NCBI GenBank assembly: GCA_021816565.1
Contig: JAKAXN010000174.1
Location: 1 to 9,114, forward strand
Source of the DNA: Actinomycetes bacterium
GTDB taxonomy: Bacteria > Actinomycetota > Acidimicrobiia > Acidimicrobiales > Palsa-688
DNA length: 9,114 bases
Direction: 5' to 3'
This document shows positions 1 through 5,142 of this stretch, piece by piece. A model generated the notes under the pieces. It worked only from the letters and a program-made list of their open reading frames with translations, was not told the DNA's origin and did not search any database. Both the position numbers and the translations under genes were made by a program. The stretch's first letter is position 1; the number at the start of each line of letters is the position of its first letter.

Positions 1-258
1 GGGGTCCGGAGCGAGGGCGACCGTCTTGGTGCCCCCAGTGCCGGAAACGACACCGACCAGGCTTCCGTAGTATCCGGCGTCGCCAAAGGTGAAAACGCCA
101 CCGTCCTGGGCGACCAGCCAGTAACCCCCATCAACCGCCGGCGCCGCACCGGCTGGTGCCCCTCGAAGCAGTAGGACCGGAAGACAGCAGGCCACAAGTG
201 CCGTAGGCATCAGGGACCGAGCACGCCGGGACAACGACCCAAGGCCCGTACTCACCAT
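1..258 (-). CDS. Secreted repeat protein, N-terminal fragment (cut by window edge)
   Basis: An open frame of 86 codons reads leftward from an ATG at 258 and runs off the window without a stop. The ATG is preceded by a run of six G (Shine-Dalgarno-like). Residues 1-40 form an export signal: RR at 11-12, a hydrophobic stretch about 16-31, then an Ala-rich cleavage region (APAGAAPA). An alternative reading is a lipobox LVAC at 21-24, but the hydrophobic core continues beyond it, so an ordinary signal peptide is likelier. Residues 45-66 (GYWLVAQDGGVFTFGDAGYY plus GS) match a tandem repeat that I know from secreted actinobacterial, especially Acidimicrobiia, proteins, often beside cell-wall hydrolase or protease domains. 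Only one repeat is in view. The function of this protein cannot be told. It is separated from the relaxase by 314 bases and may be element cargo or chromosomal. Confidence 0.72.
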   Translation of the reverse strand, partial: MVSTGLGSLSRRARSLMPTALVACCLPVLLLRGAPAGAAPAVDGGYWLVAQDGGVFTFGDAGYYGSLVGVVSGTGGTKTVALAPDP

Positions 259-572
259 CTGCACCCCCCACTCGCGGAGTATCTTACCCTCGACGCTACC
301 ACCACCGTAAGTGGCATCGACGGCCTCTGGCGACCTCTCACGACGTCTGTAGAGCCAATCGAAGTCTCCGCAGCGGCGGACTCAGACCATTCGGCGGACT
401 TTTACTCCGGCCTTTCTCGCCCCTTCCGCGCCAGAACGTGTGTGCAGATCGCCGCAGGGGTGCTGCGCTCCTGCAGCCACGAGCCTCTGCAGGCTTGTTC
501 TGGCCCAAGCCGCCGCCTCGGGGCGGCGGTGCGGAGCGCCGCCGCAGGCGGCGGATCACCGACTGGCTGCCG
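259..572. other. Intergenic region between relaxase and secreted protein
   Basis: I see no convincing gene here. Close to the relaxase stop it carries a cluster of inverted repeats (482-553, listed separately). A 9-base direct repeat, CGGCGGACT, lies at 374-382 and 392-400 and is unexplained. On the minus strand TAAGAT at 286-281 could be a -10 box for the secreted protein, but I find no good -35, so this is weak. No tRNA gene and no copy of the attachment sequence found at 6545-6595 is present, so the left end of the element is not here in a recognisable form. Confidence 0.5.
510..553 (-). terminator. Double hairpin downstream of relaxase gene
   Basis: Two GC-only hairpins follow the relaxase stop on the minus strand. 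One pairs 537-543 with 547-553 (7 bp, loop 544-546). The other pairs 510-517 with 522-529 (8 bp, four-base loop 518-521). A weaker stem, 492-497 with 506-511, overlaps the second one. No T-run follows, so this is not a classical intrinsic terminator. U-less hairpins are common 3' of genes in high-GC actinobacteria, and the position fits transcript end formation or 3'-end protection. Confidence 0.45.
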
Positions 573-3500
573 TTAGAGGCTGAGCCCCCGGTCGGATTCC
601 AGGCCGAGGCTGTGATCGAGCGACGGGGTGAGCTTGTCGGCCACGCTGAGGGCGTGGGCCCTTTCGAGCCGGTGGCGCCGGTCGAGCTTCTCGGCCCCGT
701 CGATGGCCTGGTCGAGATCACGGAGCCGGTCGAGGGAGTCGGGGTGCTCTCGCAGGTACTGGTCCCGGGTGTGCTGGGCTTGTTCGAGCCGGTCGATCTC
801 CCCGGCGAGGTGGTCAAGTCGTTGTTGGTAGCGCTCGACCAGGGGAGCACCGTGGTGGCTCCAGTCCTGTAGGGCGTGCCGGTAGCGCTCTGCGGTCTGG
901 TCCAGTTCCCGGGTGGTCCTGCGTCTGGCTCTCCAGCCCAGGTCCTGCCTGGTGGCTTCAGTCCTGGCGAGTTCACAGCTGCGCCGCGCGGCGTGGAGGT
1001 CGCGGGCGGCGATCCCGGCGGGGTGGTCGGCCCAGTGTCCCCGGCCAGATTGGAGGTCTTCGAGCTGCTGGGCGGCGTCGGCGTGGCTGGCTCTGGCCTT
1101 GTGTAGCTGGTGGGTGCGGTCTGGGGGGATGGCCACGGCCAGCTCGCGTCGCTGGGCGTGCAGGTCGATCAGGGCCTGCTGGTCCAACCCGGGTTGATGG
1201 GTCCAGGCCTGACGTCGCTGAGTGTTCCAGTCCCAGGCGAGACGCTCGACGGCCTGGCGGGGATCGACCCCGACTGTATGGACGTGGCTGGCGCCTCGGG
1301 ATCGACTCATGGCCACATATGCCAGTTCGCGTCCGCCGCCCTCGGCCAGGACGTGCGCGGTGTCGACGGTGGCGCCTTGGGATCGGTGGACGGTGATGGC
1401 ATATCCGTAGCCGACCCGCTCGGGGCCCAGATAGTCGCCGCTGATGTGCAGTTCGCCGCCTTCGGGGGTGACGGCGGTGACAGATCCCTGGTCGGGGTGG
1501 ACGGCGGTGATGGTGGCCCGCTGGGAGGTGGTCCACGCCTGTTGCGGGCCGGGGGTGAGGGTGACGATCTGATCGCCGGCTTGGAAGACCCGCCCGTCAG
1601 GGGTGTGCAGTTCGGGCCCGTCTAGGCAGCCCAGGGATCGCCAGGCTTGGCGGGCCACCTGGTTGAGGGCGGCAACGTTGTCGCGGCGGTAGGCGAGCAG
1701 CAGACTGTCCTTCCCGGCTGCGATATCCGCGGCCCAGGCGACCCCCATTTCATGGATGGCGCGGGCCTGGCTGGTGGCCGGGTGGATCCGCCCTTGCCGC
1801 GCGTACCAGACCAGGGCGGTCTCGACCCGCCCGGCTCGCAACTCATCCAGGGCGGCCCGCTCCCCCGGGTCGGCTTGGCGGAGATTATCGCCGAGGGTCT
1901 GGACCGCCTCGGGGTGGCGGGCCGTGAGGGCTTCGAGGGCTCCGCCGGGGCCGACGGCGTCGAGTTGGTGGTAGTCGCCGACCACGATCATCCGGGCCCC
2001 GGCCCGCTCGACCGCCCCCAGGAGGCGGCCCAGGTCGACGTCGGCGGTCATGCCCGCCTCGTCCACGATCACCACATGCCGGTCGCCGAGGCGGAGCTGG
2101 CCGTGCTCCAGCCTCCACCACAGGGACGCCACCGTCCGGGACTCGATCCCGGCCCCGGCCCCGAGGGTGCGGGCCGCCTGGCCGGACGTGGCCGCCCCGA
2201 TGACCTCGAGCCCGGCGTCTTGGAGGCCGGCGGCCACTGCGGCCAAGGTGGTGGTCTTGCCCGAGCCGGCCACCCCCACCACCACATCCAGCCGCCGGTC
2301 CGACGACAACAGCGCCTCGGCCACCGTCTTCTGCCGCTGGGTGAGGCGCAGCCCCGAGGCTGTCTCGAACCGGGACACCGCCCCGACAGCCTCCTCCCGA
2401 TCCACGCTGGGTGCCCCCGGGGCGTTCAGGCGGTCGGCCAGCTCGGCGATACGCCGCTCGTCAGCGACCACCGACGCGGCCGCCCATACCGCCTCACCGG
2501 CACCAGCCACCGCAGGAAGCGGCACGGCCAGCTCATGGCCGAGCACCCCCTCCACCGCCTCGTCCAAAATCGAGACAGGCAGGCCGTGCAGGAGGGGGGC
2601 AACAGCGATGATCACATCCCCGCGGGTGAAGGTCTTCGCCTGGGCCAGCCGGCCCCCCGACCCCAGCAACTCCGAGGCCAACCCGTCCAACACCGAACGG
2701 CCGGGCGGCTGGTATTCGAGACCGGCCCGGCGGACGCGCCCAGCGAGCTCAACGGGCGGGTAGCCCGCCTGCGTGAGCTCTCCCTGCCATCGGGCGACCA
2801 GGTCCCCCACCACCTCATGGGTTTTGCGATCCCGGGTGGCCCGGGCCGCGATCGCCCGGGCCCGGTAAGAACCGCCCGGACCGACCGCCCCGTCGATCTG
2901 GGCCGAGCGGGTGGCGTGAACCTCCCACGCCTCCCGCGGGATCCCGGCGATGGCCCAGCCGCCCAACCGGCCTGACGGTCCGCCATCCGGTTCGATCCCG
3001 TAGCCGAGCTCCACCGCCTTGGCCGCCGCCGCCATCCGCCCCACCGCCGTCGCGGCGTGCAGATGGTCTCGCAGGAACGCCGTGTCCAGGGCTTTCCAGC
3101 CGCCCCGGGCGTCTCGCATCGAGACAACATTCGCGACCAGCACATGATCGTGCACCTGGGGATCGCCGGCGCGGGTCGTGGCATGCCGGGACACCGCCCA
3201 CACCAGACCACCGGTCGGGGTACGCACACCGGCCCGGCCCCGCCGGCCACCCGATTCGCCGACCAGGCGGTCCAGGCAGCCGAGGGTGGCGTCGCGCTCG
3301 GCATCCGCGATGGCGTGCATGTCCTCGGCCCGGCCGATCACCCCCAGCTCGGCGATGCTCTTGTGCGGCGAGACCACCAGTTCCATCCCCGGCCGCCGGC
3401 ACCCGGCCAGCCGCTCCCCGGTCAGCGGGTCACGGGCCCCGCCGGCCCCGAACACCGCCCACCAGTCGGCCATGTCCACCTCGCCGTCCAGCCCGAGCGC

Positions 3501-3650
3501 GTGGCGGCCGGAGCCGCCCCACACCATCGGGGTCTCCCCCCGGCTGGCGTAGTAGTCCAGGGCGGCCGTGACCGGGTCGTCGCCGCGGCCGGCCACGGTG
3601 TGCTCGTGGTAGGCGACCGAGTCGACCCCCATCATCCGCATCCACGCCAA
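573..3650 (-). CDS. MobF-family conjugative relaxase with fused helicase (TraI/TrwC-like)
   Basis: This protein nicks the transfer origin, holds the 5' end covalently on tyrosine, and unwinds DNA for conjugative transfer. With a TTG start at 3650 it is 1025 aa. The relaxase domain covers about 1-300: candidate catalytic Tyr Y14 and Y33/Y34, and the three-His metal site H156 plus HDH at 167-169 within the context 'RAGDPQVHDHVLVAN'. A RecD-like superfamily 1 helicase covers about 430-800: Walker A GVAGSGKTT at 459-467, Walker B DE at 530-531, GDYHQLDAVGPGG at 558-570, GYAITVHRSQG at 749-759, and YVAMSRSR at 778-785. The last 220 or so residues are charged and helical. TTG 3650 is preferred because GGGAGGGAGG lies about 8 bases upstream and the N-terminus then begins like relatives as I recall them (AWMRxMGxDSVAY). 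The frame also stays open to a TTG at 3713, but that would place the 3695-3711 hairpin in the coding region. No coupling protein gene is visible beside it. Confidence 0.93.
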   Translation of the reverse strand: MAWMRMMGVDSVAYHEHTVAGRGDDPVTAALDYYASRGETPMVWGGSGRHALGLDGEVDMADWWAVFGAGGARDPLTGERLAGCRRPGMELVVSPHKSIAELGVIGRAEDMHAIADAERDATLGCLDRLVGESGGRRGRAGVRTPTGGLVWAVSRHATTRAGDPQVHDHVLVANVVSMRDARGGWKALDTAFLRDHLHAATAVGRMAAAAKAVELGYGIEPDGGPSGRLGGWAIAGIPREAWEVHATRSAQIDGAVGPGGSYRARAIAARATRDRKTHEVVGDLVARWQGELTQAGYPPVELAGRVRRAGLEYQPPGRSVLDGLASELLGSGGRLAQAKTFTRGDVIIAVAPLLHGLPVSILDEAVEGVLGHELAVPLPAVAGAGEAVWAAASVVADERRIAELADRLNAPGAPSVDREEAVGAVSRFETASGLRLTQRQKTVAEALLSSDRRLDVVVGVAGSGKTTTLAAVAAGLQDAGLEVIGAATSGQAARTLGAGAGIESRTVASLWWRLEHGQLRLGDRHVVIVDEAGMTADVDLGRLLGAVERAGARMIVVGDYHQLDAVGPGGALEALTARHPEAVQTLGDNLRQADPGERAALDELRAGRVETALVWYARQGRIHPATSQARAIHEMGVAWAADIAAGKDSLLLAYRRDNVAALNQVARQAWRSLGCLDGPELHTPDGRVFQAGDQIVTLTPGPQQAWTTSQRATITAVHPDQGSVTAVTPEGGELHISGDYLGPERVGYGYAITVHRSQGATVDTAHVLAEGGGRELAYVAMSRSRGASHVHTVGVDPRQAVERLAWDWNTQRRQAWTHQPGLDQQALIDLHAQRRELAVAIPPDRTHQLHKARASHADAAQQLEDLQSGRGHWADHPAGIAARDLHAARRSCELARTEATRQDLGWRARRRTTRELDQTAERYRHALQDWSHHGAPLVERYQQRLDHLAGEIDRLEQAQHTRDQYLREHPDSLDRLRDLDQAIDGAEKLDRRHRLERAHALSVADKLTPSLDHSLGLESDRGLSL

Positions 3651-3694
3651 ACCCGCCACCTCCCTCCCAAAGCCACCAGCTCGGAATCCACATG

Positions 3695-3711
3695 GCAACG
3701 CAAAGCGTTGC
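3695..3711. other. Perfect hairpin next to relaxase start; candidate oriT core
   Basis: GCAACGC-AAA-GCGTTGC is a perfect 7-bp inverted repeat with a three-A loop, 45 bases upstream of the relaxase start. On the plus strand it is followed by AATCGTGTTC. The arrangement (short-loop hairpin with a nick site roughly 8-11 bases to its 3' side, next to the relaxase gene) is what I recall for the MobF origins of R388 and F. The nick itself cannot be located from sequence. An operator or mRNA leader hairpin is the alternative. Confidence 0.4.
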
Positions 3712-3734
3712 AATCGTGTTCGAGTCTTTACTGG

Positions 3735-3763
3735 GTTTTACAGCCGATGAATGGGCCTGTAAA
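3735..3763 (-). promoter_or_regulatory. Candidate relaxase promoter inside a hairpin
   Basis: On the minus strand TTTACA (3763-3758), a 17-base spacer, and TAAAAC (3740-3735) resemble a primary-sigma promoter, 5/6 and 4/6 matches. Transcription would begin near 3728, about 78 bases before the relaxase start, with the 3695-3711 hairpin in the leader. The same bases form an inverted repeat: TTTACA at 3737-3742 with TGTAAA at 3758-3763, extended by GCC 3743-3745 with GGC 3754-3756 around a bulged C. That would suit an autoregulatory operator or part of oriT. Confidence 0.35.
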
Positions 3764-3791
3764 GGGTGAAGTAGGTGACCGGTAAGAGAAG

Positions 3792-3811
3792 GTTAATAGA
3801 GGGCAGTTAAC
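3792..3811. promoter_or_regulatory. Small inverted repeat GTTAA...TTAAC
   Basis: GTTAA at 3792-3796 is mirrored by TTAAC at 3807-3811; GTTAA also recurs directly at 3806-3810. It is one of the few AT-rich spots in the region and lies upstream of the candidate relaxase promoter. A protein-binding site is possible, but nothing more can be said. Confidence 0.25.
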
Positions 3812-3867
3812 AGATGGTAGGTGGGGAGGGGGCGAGGGAGATGTGGCGGTAGGAAGGGGTAGCTGAC

Positions 3868-3916
3868 GGCCCATCCCCCATAGGGGAGGGCCCGGAAAAA
3901 GTTTTCCGGGCCCTCC
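3868..3916. repeat. Two overlapping, mutually exclusive hairpins
   Basis: Hairpin A pairs 3868-3872 with 3888-3892 and 3874-3878 with 3883-3887, leaving A3873 bulged and loop CATA (3879-3882): ten base pairs. Hairpin B is a near-perfect palindrome, left arm GGAGGGCCCGGAAAA at 3885-3899 mirrored at 3902-3916 around AG: 15 base pairs with a two-base centre (in practice 14 bp with a four-base loop). They share 3885-3892, so only one can form at a time. The site is between the relaxase and the excisionase-like gene. No T-run follows on either strand, so a simple intrinsic terminator is unlikely. An oriT accessory structure or protein-binding site fits better. Confidence 0.55.
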
Positions 3917-3924
3917 GGACAACT

Positions 3925-3964
3925 CCAGCGGACGCCAGCCGACACGAGCAGACGCCAGCGGACA
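3925..3964 (+). repeat. Four direct repeats with exact 10-base period
   Basis: Units begin at 3925, 3935, 3945 and 3955 with consensus C(C/G)AGCNGAC(G/A); seven of ten positions are invariant. A higher-order 17-base repeat, GACGCCAGCSGACACGA, occurs at 3931 and 3951 with one difference. The period places each unit on the same face of the helix. It lies upstream of the gene for an HTH protein of the excisionase/BldC type, members of which bind tandem direct repeats head to tail, so this is a likely binding array for that protein (inference). Confidence 0.6.
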
Positions 3965-4005
3965 CGATCCGTTCAAGACCGGCCGTATTCGTCCATAAAC
4001 CATGC

Positions 4006-4034
4006 TCGACAAGCCGGCCAATATCGGTTACAAA
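4006..4034 (+). promoter_or_regulatory. Candidate promoter of the xis-like gene
   Basis: TCGACA (4006-4011, 5/6 match to the -35 consensus), a 17-base spacer, and TACAAA (4029-4034, 4/6 match to the -10). Transcription would start near 4041, leaving a leader of about 24 bases that contains AGGAGG at 4053-4058. The 10-base repeat array ends 42 bases upstream of the -35. Confidence 0.42.
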
Positions 4035-4064
4035 CACAATCCCCCGAGAACCAGGAGGTCGCCC

Positions 4065-4280
4065 ATGGCCACCACAGACACCCTGCCCCAACTCCTCGAC
4101 ATCGACCACCTCGCCACACATCTCGGCACCAGCCACCGCCACATCCGCCGGCTCATCGCCGAGAAACGCATCCCCTACGTCAAGGTCGGCCGGCTCATCC
4201 GCTTCGATCCCGGCGAGATCAGGGAATGGCTGGACCGGGGGCGCCACCCCTCTGAGGCGGTTCATGCTCGGCGCCGCTGA
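4065..4280 (+). CDS. Excisionase/BldC-like helix-turn-helix protein
   Basis: A 71-aa protein with a single winged HTH of the MerR-like 'excisionase family' (HTH_17) type at about 7-58. It reads LLDIDHLATHLGTSHRHIRR (recognition-helix region), then IPYVKVGRLIRFDPGEIREW, the classic β-wing 'VGR.IRF...ei.eWl'. Such proteins act as recombination directionality factors or as transcription regulators of mobile elements. Start: ATG 4065 has AGGAGG six bases upstream, whereas an upstream in-frame ATG at 4002 has no ribosome site and lies in the promoter. The gene is divergent from the relaxase, converges on the int-toxin operon, and its stop overlaps the next gene. It probably helps Int in excision and may autoregulate through the 3925-3964 array. 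Whether it is Xis or only a regulator cannot be decided from sequence. Confidence 0.85.
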   Translation: MATTDTLPQLLDIDHLATHLGTSHRHIRRLIAEKRIPYVKVGRLIRFDPGEIREWLDRGRHPSEAVHARRR

Positions 4281-4554
4281 TCAGCTTCCTCTCTTCCAGC
4301 CGATCGCTCGGAGCGACGACGACGAGCCCGCGGAACTGCTTCCAGGTCCCCTCGACCGGCTCAGCCGTGCCGCCGCCGATCATGCCAGGGCCGTCAGGAA
4401 GCTCGAGGTGGCGATTTGTGCCGCCCGGCGGGCTGGCTGCTCATGGCGCACCATCGGGCGGGTAGCCGGGCTGCCGTTCCAGACTCTGGCCCGCCGTTAC
4501 GGACGCCAGGCGACCTTCAGTCCGACCGGCGGACTCGGATCAGATGCTGCCTGA
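4264..4554 (+). CDS. Small HTH-like protein, translationally coupled to xis-like gene
   Basis: A 96-aa protein that I do not recognise as a named family. Residues about 31-80 are helical, ending in ARRAGCSWRTIGRVAGLPFQ-TLARRYG. This resembles the 'aGaSw.eIg.alGvs.qa...r' helix-turn-helix of small sigma-region-4-like or Trp-repressor-like DNA-binding proteins. The N-terminal 30 residues are acidic and low-complexity (SDDDEPAELLPGP). The ATG at 4264 lies 17 bases inside the end of the upstream gene, with GAGGCGG just upstream, so translational coupling is likely. The 3' end overlaps the end of the toxin gene on the other strand by 38 bases. Its place beside the xis-like gene suggests a regulator of element excision or transfer; this is inference from context. 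Confidence 0.65.
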   Translation: MLGAADQLPLFQPIARSDDDEPAELLPGPLDRLSRAAADHARAVRKLEVAICAARRAGCSWRTIGRVAGLPFQTLARRYGRQATFSPTGGLGSDAA

Positions 4555-4876
4555 CCACGACCAGCGCTCCGGTCAGGTCGCCCCGCCCGGGCCCATCGAG
4601 CAGTCGGCCGACCGCATCTGCGATGGCCGGGCGGCTGGCCACTCCGAGGCGGAGGACGGCGATCCCGGCGTGAGTCCCAGGTGGGTACCGACGTATGTCA
4701 CCGAAGCCCACATCGAGGGTGACCAGGAAGCGGCCCTCCCGCTGGGCGGCTGCGAAGACGTCCCGGTCGGCCGAGCCGAGCATCCCTTCGTCGGCCACCG
4801 TGTCGACGTCGTGGCCGAGCGCCTCGGCTGCCGATCTGGCGGCCGGCGGCAGGTTCTCGTCGAGCTTGAGCTTCAA
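4517..4876 (-). CDS. DUF5615 PIN-like toxin
   Basis: A 119-aa protein beginning MKLKLDENLPPAARSAAEAL, the hallmark N-terminus of DUF5615 (PIN-like, Mut7-C-like) proteins, which are toxins of type II pairs with DUF433 antitoxins. Acidic residues expected at a PIN-like metal site are present: D6 and E7, D37 in GSADRDVF, and D55 and D60 in FLVTLDVGFGDIRRYPPG. A Rossmann-like run 'HAGIAVLRLG' follows. The likely activity is RNA cleavage, from the fold; it is not shown by sequence. The start is a TTG at 4876-4874, overlapping the antitoxin TGA stop as TTGA. It was chosen because it gives the family N-terminus; reading further upstream in frame is meaningless sequence. The coding end overlaps the convergent small HTH gene. 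Confidence 0.85.
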   Translation of the reverse strand: MKLKLDENLPPAARSAAEALGHDVDTVADEGMLGSADRDVFAAAQREGRFLVTLDVGFGDIRRYPPGTHAGIAVLRLGVASRPAIADAVGRLLDGPGRGDLTGALVVVRQHLIRVRRSD

Positions 4877-5133
4877 CCGGAGCTTGGCTCCAACGGGTAC
4901 AGCTCCTCGTGGGCCAGCCGGGAGGCGTAGGTCAGGGCCGCCTTGACGGCACCCTCCGGCAGGCTGGGATAGTCGGCGTATATCTCCTCGGCCGACATGC
5001 CGTCGGCCAGGTAGTCGAGGACGACGAAGACCGGGATCCTGGTGCCCCGGAAGCGGGCCTGGCCGTGCAGGACGTCCGGGTCGCTCACGATGAGGTCCAG
5101 GATCTCGTCGGCCACAGCTCCATGGTCCCACAC
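4873..5133 (-). CDS. DUF433 family antitoxin
   Basis: An 86-aa protein matching DUF433: IVSDPDVLHGQARFRGTRIP, then VFVVLDYLADGMSAEEIYAD-YPSLPEGAVKAALTYASRL. DUF433 proteins are HTH-like antitoxins paired with DUF5615 toxins; they neutralise the toxin and usually repress the operon. It precedes the toxin gene and overlaps its start by one TTGA tetranucleotide. The gene begins 9 bases after the integrase stop, so the three genes look cotranscribed. The start is uncertain: GTG 5133 has no purine-rich ribosome site, and GTG 5115 (MADEILDLIV...) would give an 80-aa protein typical of the family. Coupling to integrase translation could replace a ribosome site. Confidence 0.87.
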   Translation of the reverse strand: MWDHGAVADEILDLIVSDPDVLHGQARFRGTRIPVFVVLDYLADGMSAEEIYADYPSLPEGAVKAALTYASRLAHEELYPLEPSSG

Positions 5134-5142
5134 CGGGCCCGG

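Noticed and set aside
338..976. Minus-strand open frame of 212 codons at the relaxase 3' end
   Set aside because: It is another frame of the relaxase tail, Ser/Thr/Pro-rich without motifs; the relaxase frame continues to 573.
1647..2975. Long plus-strand open frame (442 codons) antisense to the relaxase
   Set aside because: It is Pro/Gly/Arg-rich without any domain and lies fully antisense to clear helicase and relaxase motifs; it is a high-GC shadow.
3651..3713. Relaxase start at TTG 3713
   Set aside because: The extra 21 residues lack family similarity and contain the 3695-3711 hairpin; TTG 3650 has a well-placed GGGAGGGAGG.
3885..3916. Rho-independent terminator
   Set aside because: The T-run is inside the stem, not after it, and the palindrome lies between divergent genes where a terminator is not expected.
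3925..3964. CRISPR-like array
   Set aside because: Units are 10 bases with no spacers; this is a tandem binding-site pattern.
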